Shown: positions 8,672 through 18,591, counted from the stretch's first letter. The stretch is DNA of 64,000 nt from Shewanella algae (GCF_009183365.2 NZ_CP068230.1:693001-757000), one strand, 5' to 3'. The notes: a model not told the origin generated them from the letters alone. Made by a program: numbers and translations.

Positions 8672-9691
8672 ATGTTAATCATACGGCCTATCCGAGCCTC
8701 AGATTTCCCGGCGCTGCGCTGTATCGCCGAAGAATCGGGCCATGGATTCACCTCGCTGCCGGTCAATGATGAGCTGCTGACCCGCAAGATTGCCCGTTCG
8801 GAAGCTTCTTTCGCCAAGGCGGTGGAAACGCCTTTTGATGAAGGCTACCTCATGGTGTTGGAAGACACAGAGACCCAGGAGGTCGTGGGCACCTGTGGTC
8901 TGGAAGCCGCGGTGGGAATGGAAGATGCCTTCTACCATTACCGTTTGGGCACAGAGGTTTATCATTCGTCGCAGATAGAAGTGCGTAACGAGGTTGAAAC
9001 CCTCAGCCTGTGTCATGACTACACTGGTGCCGCCGAGCTCTGCACCCTGTTTCTGAGAGACTCCTACCGCAAGGGCAACAATGGCCGCATGCTGTCACGC
9101 AGCCGCTTTCTGTTTTTGGCCCAGCATGCCAATCGGTTCGGTGAAACTGTTATTGCCGAGATGCGCGGGGTCAGCGATGAAAACGGTAATTCCCCTTTCT
9201 ACGGCTGGCTGCAGCAAAACTTCCTCGGCATAGACTTTATTCAAGCCGATTACCTCTCAGGTCTGGGGCAGAAGGCCTTTATGGCCGAGATGATGCCCCG
9301 CAGCCCTGTCTATGTCTGCCTGTTGCCCGAAGCGGCGCAGAAGGTTATCGGTGAAGTGCACACCAATACACGCCCGGCCCTGAGCCTGTTACAGGCGGAA
9401 GGTTTCCGCTGGCGCAACTATGTGGATATTTTTGATGGTGGCCCCACGGTTGAATGCAATCTGGCGGACATTCGCTCCGTGCGCGAGAGTCGCCTGCTGA
9501 CGGTGCGTATCGGCGATATGCCTCAATCAAAGGACAGCTTTATTCTCTCCAACACCCATTTGGCAGACTACCGTGCCGGTTCGGCCAAGTTGGCGCTGAC
9601 AGACGACAGTGAAGAAGTGATCCTGTCGAGCGAGTTGGCCGCCGCACTCTTGGTGGCAGACGGGCAATCGGTCAGGGTATTGGCAATATAG
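8672..9691 (+). CDS. astA: arginine N-succinyltransferase
   Basis: This is the first enzyme of the AST pathway, transferring succinyl from succinyl-CoA to arginine. The 339-residue product starts MLIIRPIRASDFPALRCIAE, closely resembling known AstA starts, and has LSRSRFLFLAQHANRFGETV, VIAEMRGVSDENGNSPFY and FWGLQQ-type active-region segments (FYGWLQQNFLGIDF). An upstream in-frame ATG at 8654 exists, but GGAG at 8660-8663 is spaced 8 nt from 8672 and the shorter N terminus fits the family. It follows astC and precedes astD by 10 bp. Confidence 0.93.
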   Translation: MLIIRPIRASDFPALRCIAEESGHGFTSLPVNDELLTRKIARSEASFAKAVETPFDEGYLMVLEDTETQEVVGTCGLEAAVGMEDAFYHYRLGTEVYHSSQIEVRNEVETLSLCHDYTGAAELCTLFLRDSYRKGNNGRMLSRSRFLFLAQHANRFGETVIAEMRGVSDENGNSPFYGWLQQNFLGIDFIQADYLSGLGQKAFMAEMMPRSPVYVCLLPEAAQKVIGEVHTNTRPALSLLQAEGFRWRNYVDIFDGGPTVECNLADIRSVRESRLLTVRIGDMPQSKDSFILSNTHLADYRAGSAKLALTDDSEEVILSSELAAALLVADGQSVRVLAI

Positions 9692-9701
9692 GAACAGCAT
9701 A

Positions 9702-11162
9702 ATGACACAATTTATCAAGGGCCAATGGCTCGCTGGCGAAGGCCAGGCAATGAGTTCAAGCAACCCGGCCAACGGCGAAACCCTGTGGCAGGGTAATGCC
9801 GCTACCCCGGCTCAAGTTGAAGCTGCCGTTGCAGCCGCCAGAGAGGCGCAGTTTGACTGGTTTATGCTCGGCTTTGACGGCCGCTTGCAGGTGATAGAGG
9901 CCTATCGCGATCAGCTGGAAGCCCATAAGGCGGAAATCGCCGACACCATAGCGCAGGAAACCGGCAAGCCACTGTGGGAAACGGCCACCGAGGCGGGTGC
10001 CATGATAGGCAAAATCGGTCTGTCGGTCGCGGCTTATCACAAGCGTACCGGCGAAACTGAAAATGAACTGCCTGCCGGGCGGGCCGTGCTGAGACACAAG
10101 CCCCACGGCGTAGTAGCGGTCTTCGGGCCTTATAACTTCCCTGGGCATCTGCCCAACGGCCATATAGTACCGGCTCTGCTGGCGGGCAATACCGTGGTAT
10201 TCAAGCCATCGGAGCTGACGCCAAAAGTGGCAGAGCTGATGCTCAAGCTGTGGGAGAAAGCCGGCCTGCCCGCCGGGGTTATCAATCTGGTGCAGGGCGA
10301 AGTGGAAACCGGCAAAGCGCTGGCTTCACATCCTCAGCTTGATGGTCTGTTCTTTACCGGCAGCTCCCGCACCGGCCACTTGCTGCATCAGCAGTACGCC
10401 GGTCATCCGGGCAAGATCCTTGCCCTGGAAATGGGCGGTAACAATCCGCTCATCGTCAAAGGGATCAGTGATATCAAGGCGGCCGTGCACGAAATAATTC
10501 AATCTGCCTATATCTCCAGTGGCCAGCGCTGTACCTGTGCCCGCCGACTCTACATAGAGAAAGGTGAGCAGGGCGATGCTTTGATTGCCGCACTGGTTGC
10601 GGCGGTCAAAGCGATAGCTGTCGGCCCTTGGAATGCCGAACCTCAGCCCTTTATGGGCTCGATGATCTCTGAAGCAGCAGCCAAGGGAATGGTCGCGGCG
10701 CAGCGTAATCTGCAGAATCTCGGCGGGGTCTCGCTGGTGGAACTAACCCATATTGAGAGCGGTACCGGCCTGGTGTCTCCAGGGTTGATTGATGTTACCG
10801 AGGTGATTGAACTACCTGATGAAGAGTATTTCGGACCCTTGTTGCAACTGGTGCGTTACAGCAGCTTTGACCGGGCGATTTCGCTGGCCAATGATACCCG
10901 CTATGGCCTTTCTGCCGGATTGCTGGCCGATAGCCGTGAAGACTATGACTATTTCCTGGCACGGATTCGTGCCGGCATAGTGAACTGGAACAAGCAGATC
11001 ACCGGAGCCTCAGGTGCGGCGCCATTCGGCGGTGTCGGGGCATCGGGTAACCACAGAGCCAGCGCCTTCTATGCGGCCGACTATTGTGCTTATCCCGTGG
11101 CTTCCATGGAGGCCGATGGTCTGAGTTTGCCACAGGCATTGAGTCCGGGACTTAGCCTCTGA
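9702..11162 (+). CDS. astD: N-succinylglutamate 5-semialdehyde dehydrogenase
   Basis: An NAD-dependent aldehyde dehydrogenase of 486 residues for the fourth step of the AST pathway. Visible are the cofactor segment GPYNFPGHLPNGHIVPALLA, FKPSELTP, FFTGSSRTG, the general base in ALEMGGNNPL, and the catalytic cysteine in SSGQRCTCARRLYIEKG. The C-terminal NWNKQITGASGAAPFGGVGASGN stretch is typical of AstD. It is the last gene before a strong terminator, so it closes the ast operon. Confidence 0.93.
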   Translation: MTQFIKGQWLAGEGQAMSSSNPANGETLWQGNAATPAQVEAAVAAAREAQFDWFMLGFDGRLQVIEAYRDQLEAHKAEIADTIAQETGKPLWETATEAGAMIGKIGLSVAAYHKRTGETENELPAGRAVLRHKPHGVVAVFGPYNFPGHLPNGHIVPALLAGNTVVFKPSELTPKVAELMLKLWEKAGLPAGVINLVQGEVETGKALASHPQLDGLFFTGSSRTGHLLHQQYAGHPGKILALEMGGNNPLIVKGISDIKAAVHEIIQSAYISSGQRCTCARRLYIEKGEQGDALIAALVAAVKAIAVGPWNAEPQPFMGSMISEAAAKGMVAAQRNLQNLGGVSLVELTHIESGTGLVSPGLIDVTEVIELPDEEYFGPLLQLVRYSSFDRAISLANDTRYGLSAGLLADSREDYDYFLARIRAGIVNWNKQITGASGAAPFGGVGASGNHRASAFYAADYCAYPVASMEADGLSLPQALSPGLSL

Positions 11163-11169
11163 CAGTGAA

Positions 11170-11197
11170 GGGAAGCGCAGTGGCGCTTCCCTTTTTT
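11170..11197 (+). terminator. rho-independent terminator of the ast operon
   Basis: A perfect 9-bp stem GGGAAGCGC/GCGCTTCCC with loop AGTG is followed by six T residues, 7 bp after the astD stop codon. Confidence 0.9.
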
Positions 11198-11245
11198 GAA
11201 CATACCATTTGCCTTTGGGCAAACTGCATTACACAGGGAATAACC

Positions 11246-12046
11246 ATGCATACAGATATCAATGCGCTGTTCAATGCCATGTGGCAGGACTATATCAAGA
11301 TGACGCCATCGGCGGCCAAAGTGCACCAGCTGTTGGGGCAAGGCAAGGCGATTATTAACGACCATATCGCCTTGCGTACATTCAATCTGCCCAAGGTGGG
11401 CTTGGATGTGCTGGCAGCCCATTTCGAAGCGCTGGGCTATGTGGCTTGCGGCGATTATCGCTTTGAGCAGAAAAAGCTGGTGGCAAAGCACTTTGAGCAT
11501 CCGGACCCGACTCAGCCCAAGGTCTTTATTTCTGAGCTGCTAGTGGAAGAGTTCAGCCCAGAGTTGCAACAGCGGGTTGCCGACTTGGTTGAGCAGATCC
11601 CAACCCAGGCTTTGACCGCAGATAACTTTACTTATTCAGGCAGACACTGGCAGCTTGACTATGACACCTACCAAGCCCTGCTCGCCGAGAGTGAGTATGC
11701 TGCCTGGGTTGCCGCCTTTGGTTATCGTGCCAACCACTTTACCGTGTCTGTGAACCACCTGGCCGAATTCAGCACCCTGGCCGCCGTGAATACTGCGCTC
11801 AAGGAGGCTGGTTTTACCCTCAACAGTGTTGGCGGTGAGATCAAAGGTTCAGCTGAAGTCTTGTTGGAACAGTCTTCCACCATGGCCGACAGAATCCCTG
11901 TCGCCTTTGATGACAAGACGGTAGAGATCCCCAGTTGTTTCTATGAATTTGCCCTGCGTTATCCCAAAGCCGATGGTGAACTCTATACCGGCTTTGTTGC
12001 GGCTTCGGCAGATAAGATTTTTGAGAGTACCAACGTCAAGTCGTAA
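11246..12046 (+). CDS. DUF1338 family metal-dependent protein (2-oxoadipate dioxygenase/decarboxylase-like)
   Basis: The 266-residue product has the DUF1338 pattern: NDHIALRTFN (first metal His), ANHFTVSVNHL (second His), and IPSCFYEFALRYP with the candidate metal Glu. HglS/YdcJ, the characterised members, are Fe(II) enzymes that convert 2-oxoadipate to 2-hydroxyglutarate, but they are longer, so the substrate here is uncertain. GGGAA precedes the ATG at 11246. The frame stays open upstream to 11165 but runs through the ast terminator. Proximity to ast suggests a role in amino-acid breakdown. Confidence 0.8.
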   Translation: MHTDINALFNAMWQDYIKMTPSAAKVHQLLGQGKAIINDHIALRTFNLPKVGLDVLAAHFEALGYVACGDYRFEQKKLVAKHFEHPDPTQPKVFISELLVEEFSPELQQRVADLVEQIPTQALTADNFTYSGRHWQLDYDTYQALLAESEYAAWVAAFGYRANHFTVSVNHLAEFSTLAAVNTALKEAGFTLNSVGGEIKGSAEVLLEQSSTMADRIPVAFDDKTVEIPSCFYEFALRYPKADGELYTGFVAASADKIFESTNVKS

Positions 12047-12070
12047 CAGTGCTTAATTAGTTACAGAATG

Positions 12071-12096
12071 GCCTCCTTAATTAAGGAGGCTTTTTT
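12071..12096 (+). terminator. rho-independent terminator after the DUF1338 gene
   Basis: An 8-bp stem GCCTCCTT/AAGGAGGC with loop AATT is followed by six T residues. Confidence 0.9.
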
Positions 12097-12376
12097 GTAA
12101 GTAAACAAAACATCATGCTTAATATAGTGAAGCATTAATGTTTTTATGATGTTTTAATTATGTTTTATATTGGTGTTGATTTGCCAAGGTTAATTTATTT
12201 TTATGATGTTTTTTATGATATATACCCAGTTTTTAATCTATTTAGACTAGTCATTAAGTGTTGGTGTTGATCACTGTGTTTTTCATGATTATGCTGTTTA
12301 CATAAGTAACAATATGTATTGAATGCATTCGAGCTAATATCGAGACGCTATTCCGTTTGGGGCGGCGGAAAATCAC

Positions 12377-12769
12377 ATGAATAAGAGAAATAAGTCGAAT
12401 AGTAAATTGCAGAGCTTGGTCAAGTTGGCCATGCCTTTGCTGTTGTTTTTGGCTTTTTCTAATGCAGCGATATCTAATGAGTTTGAAGAAGTTAATACGC
12501 TGATATCTATTGCCAAACAGAACGCGTCACCGGTAAATCAGTTGGCAATCTATTCTTTCTCCTTGCCTTGTATTATGGCCGTTAAACTGGCGGATAACGC
12601 CGTCTTGGCCGAAGTGTTTAAAGCCATTACAGTCAGTTGGTTTATTTTGTTCTTATGCGGGCCCCGTATTCCCAACCTGGGTGTCCCGCAACTTTCCTTT
12701 GGTTGGATGCCCTATTGGGTGCAACTACTCCTTGAATGGGTAAAACCTATTCGTGGCAGTACCTCTTAG
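12377..12769 (+). CDS. uncharacterised small membrane or exported protein
   Basis: The 130-residue product has a basic start and a hydrophobic core (LAMPLLLFLAFSNAAIS) resembling a signal peptide. One or two further hydrophobic stretches follow around residues 60-95 (SFSLPCIMAVKL; AITVSWFILFLC). I do not recognise the family. The gene is preceded by a 280-bp AT-rich gap (12097-12376) containing repeated TATGATGTTTT and GGTGTTGAT words. It is followed in the same direction by an outer-membrane barrel and a large protease, with which it may form an operon. Confidence 0.6.
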   Translation: MNKRNKSNSKLQSLVKLAMPLLLFLAFSNAAISNEFEEVNTLISIAKQNASPVNQLAIYSFSLPCIMAVKLADNAVLAEVFKAITVSWFILFLCGPRIPNLGVPQLSFGWMPYWVQLLLEWVKPIRGSTS

Positions 12770-12821
12770 ACTGGAATTACCTCCAGATTAATTCGTTTTA
12801 AATAAATTAAGGCTTTTAAAT

Positions 12822-13685
12822 ATGAGATCCGGTAAATATCACCGCGATCTGGCCTTGTCACGCATAATAAAAAGTAAAAAAGCAAAGACGAGCTTCCCTT
12901 TGCTGGGCTTACTATTGCTTGCGGGACAAGCTCAGGCGGTTAATGAGTTTGAACTCAAACAGGAAGAATTCGGCGAATGGACTGCCTATTTCAATGCATC
13001 TTATACCCGCAATGTCTACAGTGAGTCGGCCTTCGATGCGTATCGGGCTTATAGTCTGGATGCCAGGGTCGATTACAACAGTGATTGGGGCAGTGTGCTG
13101 CTGACCTTTGGCGGTGAAAAAGAGACGCTGCACGGTAAGGAGTCGAGCTTTTTTGATCCCTTGCTCGAGTATCGAACGCCACTCTATTCCCTGACCGATA
13201 CCCTGTCGCTCAAGGGCAGTGTCGGTGTCTATCTGCCGGCGGCGCATTACACCAAGCTGGATAGACTGGAGTATGCCCCCAGAGTGGCGGCCTATCTCTT
13301 CTATCGCCCTGAGGGCAACTTCAGCTTCTACCTGTCTCCCAGATACAGGTACAACGCCTACAAGTACAAGACCGCCGGTGAGCGGGTGCTGATTGAACAT
13401 CAGGTCGATCTGGTGGCCGATGCCTATTGGCAGTTTGCCAGTAATTGGTACCTGGATATCAGCGGCCGCTATCGGATGTCGAAGAATTACCGTGGTCGTC
13501 GTATGGATGACCAATTCACCTTTGCCCAGGAACTGGGATGGATGCCTGCCGAGAGTTGGACACTGGCCATTGGCCATAACAACAGCGGCCGTTTCTACCA
13601 CCCGGAACTGGGGCCTTCCGAAGGCTTTGAGCTGTATGACAAGCGCAGCTCCACCTTCTATTTCTCAGTAACAAAATACCTATAA
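12822..13685 (+). CDS. outer-membrane beta-barrel protein
   Basis: The 287-residue product has a signal peptide ending GQAQA near residue 39. Alternating aromatic/polar strands follow: YFNASYTRNVYSE, DYNSDWGSVLLTFGG, LSLKGSVGVYLPA, FYLSPRYRYNAYKYK, WYLDISGRYRMSKNY, SWTLAIGHNNSGRFY and the terminal SSTFYFSVTKYL. About ten to twelve strands are plausible. It resembles small monomeric porins or KdgM-like channels only in general layout. The gene ends 23 bp before the protease gene, suggesting cotranscription; a surface or export role for that system is possible but unproven. Confidence 0.7.
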   Translation: MRSGKYHRDLALSRIIKSKKAKTSFPLLGLLLLAGQAQAVNEFELKQEEFGEWTAYFNASYTRNVYSESAFDAYRAYSLDARVDYNSDWGSVLLTFGGEKETLHGKESSFFDPLLEYRTPLYSLTDTLSLKGSVGVYLPAAHYTKLDRLEYAPRVAAYLFYRPEGNFSFYLSPRYRYNAYKYKTAGERVLIEHQVDLVADAYWQFASNWYLDISGRYRMSKNYRGRRMDDQFTFAQELGWMPAESWTLAIGHNNSGRFYHPELGPSEGFELYDKRSSTFYFSVTKYL

Positions 13686-13708
13686 ACTCAATTTATTCAG
13701 AGGATTAA

Positions 13709-16700
13709 ATGAAGAAGTCAAGTCTGAGCCTGGCGATAGCAGCCAGCCTGGCACTCGCAGGATGTGGGGCAGGAGAAGAACCATACAAGGAATTGCCCAA
13801 AGATGAGAAACAGATTAGCAGCGACTCGATAGAGAAGGCCGGTGAGCGCCAATACCTCTATATCCGCAGTGTCGGCAAGGCGCCGCGTTATGCCGCCGCT
13901 ATCCGCGGCTTCAGCCAGGGGGATCCCAAGTTGGTGACCCTGCACAAGACAGAGAATGGTATTCAGGTTCGCCAGTTGGACCGGGACGCCATAGGTCTTG
14001 GTCATGACAGCCGCTACCAGGAGGGCATCAACCAGGCCCCGGTACTGACTATCCCCGGTGAGTATATAGACTTCAGATGTACCGAAGACAAGTGGCGTGA
14101 ATGCATCAACGTCGAGCAGGTCAATACAGATGCCAACCTGACCTGGCAGGACAAGCGCTTCTTTGTGCCTGACTTTGCCGACACCAAGATTGCCGAGCTG
14201 GGGATCAACGATATCTTTATGTTTGGTGAGTGTGTCACCGAAACTGAATCCCCAAAACTGGTCAATGCCGGAGCCTACAAAGGCTATGAAATGGACCTGG
14301 ACAAGGGCGTGATCAACTTCGAGATTGAACACACCTATCAGGCATCGGGCCAGTGTTTCAATCAGTTTTACGGTGGCAATCTGGATAATCTGTCGTTCAC
14401 CACCACGGAATTTATCTCCATAGTGGCGCTGGATCAGCTGGCCAGTGAAGATTATCAAGCCATTCCTTACAGCGAGCATGAGAAGGGCACCTTTGGTTTC
14501 TTCAACTCCAGTCACAGCTATCGGGACAGAACCGACTCAGAAGGGGTGGATGGCTATGTTCGTACCTACCTGAACCGCTTCAACCCGGCTAAGAGTGAGT
14601 TGGTGTACTACTTGTCCAACAACTTCTATGAAGCCAAGAACAAGCCTTTCCTGGATGCGGCTATCGAATCTGTGACCGCGATGAATATCGCCAACAGTCG
14701 TTATCATACCGGCTTGCCACAGATTAAGCTGGAGCAGGCGGGCGATAAACGCCATGGCGATCTGCGTTATAACCATATCACTCTGTTTGATGAGCCTCTG
14801 GATAACGGTCTGGCCGGTTACGGTCCTTCAGCAGCCAACCCACTGACAGGGGAGATTGTCAGCGCCAGGGTTAACCAATACAGCTCCAACCTCAAGCAAG
14901 GCGCGGTGCGTTACTATCGGCAACTGATGCTGGATTATAACCGCGGCAAGTTGGATGCGGCTTCGGTCGAAGCGCTCACCGGCGTGCCTTATCAGCAAGC
15001 CGTGGTTAAGCCAGCGGCTTCTGCAACATTGGAAACAGCGCCTGCCGCGCTGGACAAGCCCGCCGATGTGATGGTAGCCGCCACTCCGGCAGCTCTGCCA
15101 CTCAAGCCCGCTGAGCAGCAGTTCAACGCCTTGGCCGACTTCGATGAAGCCAGCCGTGACTATTGGTCCGAGCATACTTTGATGCATGTCGACACTGTGT
15201 TTGCCGCAGGTGGTCAGCAAAGAATGCTGCCGGCCGGCGTCAAGGACCACAAGATTGATTGGCAGAATGCCGAGTTGTGGGTCAATGGTGATGTTGGCGG
15301 TAAGCTGCAGGCATTCGAGAAGCTGAGCCTGGATCTGCAGGATAGCCTGAGCACTGCGCTGGCCGCCCAGGCCTTTGCCGGTACCCTGACCCATGAACTG
15401 GGCCACAACTTCGGCCTGAGACACAACTTCGCCGGTAGCCGCGATGGTGACAACACCTTCAACCAACAGGAAATGGAAACACTGAACCAGGCCTTTGCCG
15501 GTGCCGGTTATCCTGATCTGAAAGTGAACGCCGAGTTCTCCAGCCAGATGGACTACAACGTCAACCGTTTTGCGACCACTTTTGAGCCCTATGACCTGGC
15601 GGCGCTGCGTTTCGGTTATGCCCGTGAAGTTGAGGCCGACAACGGCGACTTTGTCTCCCTCAAAGACGAAGATGCCAAGCGTCGTGATGAGCTGCAAAAA
15701 GGAGTGATCCAGGGCGAGACACGTTTCGGTGCGCTCTACAACATTGCCCGCGACCACAAGCTGCGCAGCTATGCCTTCTGTACCGACGAGCATGTGTCGC
15801 TCAACAGCAACTGTAACCGCAGTGATGCCGGTCAGAACCTGGATGACATCGCCCAGTTCTATATCGACAGATATCAGGACAGCTATGAAACCAGTAACCT
15901 GAGACATAACCGTCAGTCGCTTTATGAAGACCACAGCCTGGGTTACACCATTGCCCGCAAGCGTCAGTTTGATGAGATCCGCCAGTTTATTGAAGATGTC
16001 AGCTTCCTCGAGGGGCTGTTCGACTTGCCGGAAAACTTCTTCGCCAACGACTGTCAGCTGAAAGCCGCAGCCGGCCAGGATGCCTGGTATTGTGCCAACC
16101 AAAGGGCGATGAACAAGGCGGCAGACCTGTTCCTGCGCCTTGCCGGTGAGAACGATGCCGTGGTAGATGTCACCTTCCGCACTGCAGATGGTCAGGCAGC
16201 CCTGAGACAGCAGTACAACTTTGCCAAGTTGCTGGAACAGTATCGCTTCAAGAGCGCCGACATGACCATGAAGTTTGCTCCGGGTGAAGTGATCAGCAGG
16301 TTTGCCGACTCTCCAGAGGCATTGAAGGAACTGATCATCAACTATGGTATCAAGGAAGAGTTCCGGGATATGTTGAGCGCCGATGTTACCTTCGCCGGTC
16401 GTTTGCTGAACGGGATCAAGGCGCCTGAAGGCTCGCCCAACCATCCTTATGTCAACGAGCGTGATGTGCTTGGGGTATGGCCGGACAAACTGCTGGCAGT
16501 GCGTGCCTTGGTAAGTCGCACGACTCCGAGATCGACTTCCAGCCGTGGTCACAAGGCGCTGGTGGATCTGCCACAAACCGGCAAGCTGTTCGAAGATATG
16601 CTTTGCCGCATGGCGCTGGGTAATGGCCCGGATCTGGTCAGCAATGGCAAGCCTTTGTTTGCCGATGCCTGCAACAGCAGCCCTGAGCTGGAAACGTATC

Positions 16701-17167
16701 TGCCTTACTACAGCGATTTTGCCAGCCAGAGCATAGAGCCTCTGCCCAATTATGACCGTACAGTATCACGCTTCTTCGGCTTTGATACCGTCAATGGTCA
16801 ACCCAAAGGCAAGAGTAACCTGCTGCAGATGATGCTGAGACAAGTGGTGTTGGCATCGGTCGACAGCGACTATCAGGGTGAGCAGAAGGCCAGGGTATGG
16901 CGTGAATATGTCGGTATTCATCAGGCTGCCCCTGGGCTGGATATGCAGGCCCAAGTGTCCCTGAACGGTAAAATCTACGCCGCGACCGCCGAGAACAAGT
17001 TGGCGCTGGCGCTGATTGCCCGCATCAAGGAGGTGGAGCAGTTTATCGCCTCGGCTTCTCCTGAACTGCTGGCACAGCAGCTCAAGGGTGGCACTGTGGG
17101 TGAGATACTCAATGGTCAACTGAGCCGCGACCGCCTGGCTCTGAGCTACCTGCCTGTGCTTGATTGA
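13709..17167 (+). CDS. large lipoprotein zinc metalloprotease (HExxHxxGxxH)
   Basis: The 1152-residue product starts with a lipoprotein signal whose lipobox is LAGC (Cys around residue 19). The zinc site HELGHNFGLRH at residues 562-572 fits the metzincin consensus HExxHxxGxxH, and SSQMDYN about 55 residues later is a candidate Met-turn. This resembles bacterial zinc-dependent proteases with an HExGHxxGLRHNF site. A Pro/Ala-rich linker (around residues 440-480, repeated KPA and TPAAL words) separates the N-terminal region from the catalytic domain. It is followed by a strong terminator. Substrate unknown; a surface-exposed or periplasmic location is likely. Confidence 0.85.
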   Translation: MKKSSLSLAIAASLALAGCGAGEEPYKELPKDEKQISSDSIEKAGERQYLYIRSVGKAPRYAAAIRGFSQGDPKLVTLHKTENGIQVRQLDRDAIGLGHDSRYQEGINQAPVLTIPGEYIDFRCTEDKWRECINVEQVNTDANLTWQDKRFFVPDFADTKIAELGINDIFMFGECVTETESPKLVNAGAYKGYEMDLDKGVINFEIEHTYQASGQCFNQFYGGNLDNLSFTTTEFISIVALDQLASEDYQAIPYSEHEKGTFGFFNSSHSYRDRTDSEGVDGYVRTYLNRFNPAKSELVYYLSNNFYEAKNKPFLDAAIESVTAMNIANSRYHTGLPQIKLEQAGDKRHGDLRYNHITLFDEPLDNGLAGYGPSAANPLTGEIVSARVNQYSSNLKQGAVRYYRQLMLDYNRGKLDAASVEALTGVPYQQAVVKPAASATLETAPAALDKPADVMVAATPAALPLKPAEQQFNALADFDEASRDYWSEHTLMHVDTVFAAGGQQRMLPAGVKDHKIDWQNAELWVNGDVGGKLQAFEKLSLDLQDSLSTALAAQAFAGTLTHELGHNFGLRHNFAGSRDGDNTFNQQEMETLNQAFAGAGYPDLKVNAEFSSQMDYNVNRFATTFEPYDLAALRFGYAREVEADNGDFVSLKDEDAKRRDELQKGVIQGETRFGALYNIARDHKLRSYAFCTDEHVSLNSNCNRSDAGQNLDDIAQFYIDRYQDSYETSNLRHNRQSLYEDHSLGYTIARKRQFDEIRQFIEDVSFLEGLFDLPENFFANDCQLKAAAGQDAWYCANQRAMNKAADLFLRLAGENDAVVDVTFRTADGQAALRQQYNFAKLLEQYRFKSADMTMKFAPGEVISRFADSPEALKELIINYGIKEEFRDMLSADVTFAGRLLNGIKAPEGSPNHPYVNERDVLGVWPDKLLAVRALVSRTTPRSTSSRGHKALVDLPQTGKLFEDMLCRMALGNGPDLVSNGKPLFADACNSSPELETYLPYYSDFASQSIEPLPNYDRTVSRFFGFDTVNGQPKGKSNLLQMMLRQVVLASVDSDYQGEQKARVWREYVGIHQAAPGLDMQAQVSLNGKIYAATAENKLALALIARIKEVEQFIASASPELLAQQLKGGTVGEILNGQLSRDRLALSYLPVLD

Positions 17168-17191
17168 GCCAAGGTCTGACTGTTTGATAAC

Positions 17192-17226
17192 AAAGAACCC
17201 AGCCTAGGCTGGGTTCTTTATTTTTG
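17192..17226. terminator. bidirectional-type terminator between convergent genes
   Basis: A 28-bp palindrome with arms AAAGAACCCAGCCT and AGGCTGGGTTCTTT has a T-rich tail (ATTTTTG) on the plus strand. It lies between the protease gene and the convergent histidine kinase gene. Confidence 0.8.
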
Positions 17227-17259
17227 TCTGAGTGACTCCTTGAGGAGCCAGGCTAACCT

Positions 17260-18591
17260 TCAGGCCTTGAAGGTCAGTGAAACCTTGAGTCCACCCAGTG
17301 CCGGGCTCTTGCAGAAGTCGATATCCAACTGATACTGCTCGGCAATATCCTTGACTATCGACAACCCCAGCCCATGACCATTGATCTCTTCATCCAGGCG
17401 ATTGCCGCGGCGGGTGAGGGTTTGCATGTTTTCCTCTGCCACCCCAGGGCCGTCATCTTCGACGCTGACATACACCAGTCCCTGATGTTGCCACACCCTC
17501 ACCAACACCTGGCTTGAGGCCCACTTATAGGCGTTGTCCAACAGGTTACCGAGCAGTTCCATGCCGTCTTCCCTGTGGATTGGCAGCCTGGGAATACCAT
17601 CACTGATATCGAAGCGCCAGCTAATCTGCTTGTGTCTATGCACCTTATCCAGGGTCTGGCACAGGCTCTCCAAATCCCTTGGCAGTACCAACTGTGCCGC
17701 CGGCAGCATATCGCCTGTGATCCGCGCCGCCGCCAGTTTACGCTCTATCATCTTGTGGATCTGATCCAGTTGTTGCTCCAGTGCCCTGGCGGTATCGGGA
17801 TCTTTCAGCCCCAGCGCTTCTACTTGCTGGCGCATCACTGCCAGTGGCGTCTTCAGGCCGTGGCTGAGATTGCCCAGATTATTGCGGCTGCGCTGAATTT
17901 GGTTACTCGTGTATTCAAGCAGCTCGTTGTAGGTTTCGGCCAGAGGTTTGACTTCGGGAGGAATGGTCTCCAGCGACAGCGAGTTGATCTCCCCCTCCCT
18001 GAGTTTGGCCAGCGCCTGTTTTATCTGCTTCACCGGCTTGAAGGATTGCCGCAATACCAGAAATATTCCCAGGATCATCGCCAGCAACATGGCCAGGTTG
18101 ACACTCAGTTTGGTGCCATAAACCTCGGTAAATACCTTGCGACCAATGCTGAGATCCTGTGCCACCGTCAGGGTGGCATTGATCTTCTTGCTACTTGAGG
18201 TCAGCCCCAAAGACAACAGTTGAATGTCGTGATTCTGTGGCCCCTTGGTTTGCCAGGCGCGGGTTTGCCCTGGCTCCAATTGCACTATTTCCAGGCGTTG
18301 ATCCCACAAGGAGCGGGAGCGGATCTCCCGATCCGGCAGATTGAGCTGGTAGTAGCGCCCGGAATAGGCGGGTTTGTAGAAGCCGGAAAGCAGGCTCTGA
18401 TCTATCAGGATCTCACCGTCATTGAGGTGAGTGGCCAGCGCCACTTGCTCCAGATCTTCCTGCAAGCGGTTGATAATAGAGTCGTGAAATGCCTGGCGCA
18501 GCATGGATTCCATAAACGCCAGGCCTATCAGGGTACTCAGTAACACCAGTGCTGTCAGCCACAGGCTCAGCTTGGTGCGGATGGACATCAT
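17260..18591 (-). CDS. two-component sensor histidine kinase (PhoQ-like)
   Basis: A 443-residue membrane kinase. Transmembrane segments lie at about residues 9-26 and 163-181, enclosing a periplasmic sensor region of about 135 residues. A HAMP-like linker follows. The H-box NLSHGLKTPLAVM holds His244, the N-box is ELLGNLLDNAYKWA, and the G-boxes are DDGPGV and GHGLGLSIV. The sequence style resembles PhoQ. Its ATG overlaps the regulator's stop codon by one base (TGATG), so translation is coupled. Signal unknown; the adjacent PepSY-like protein may be a sensor accessory. Confidence 0.9.
   Translation of the reverse strand: MMSIRTKLSLWLTALVLLSTLIGLAFMESMLRQAFHDSIINRLQEDLEQVALATHLNDGEILIDQSLLSGFYKPAYSGRYYQLNLPDREIRSRSLWDQRLEIVQLEPGQTRAWQTKGPQNHDIQLLSLGLTSSSKKINATLTVAQDLSIGRKVFTEVYGTKLSVNLAMLLAMILGIFLVLRQSFKPVKQIKQALAKLREGEINSLSLETIPPEVKPLAETYNELLEYTSNQIQRSRNNLGNLSHGLKTPLAVMRQQVEALGLKDPDTARALEQQLDQIHKMIERKLAAARITGDMLPAAQLVLPRDLESLCQTLDKVHRHKQISWRFDISDGIPRLPIHREDGMELLGNLLDNAYKWASSQVLVRVWQHQGLVYVSVEDDGPGVAEENMQTLTRRGNRLDEEINGHGLGLSIVKDIAEQYQLDIDFCKSPALGGLKVSLTFKA

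Noticed and set aside
14828..16576. 582-residue minus-strand reading frame opposite the metalloprotease
   Set aside because: A long shadow frame in GC-rich codons; the plus strand has lipobox and zinc motif, the minus strand has nothing recognisable.
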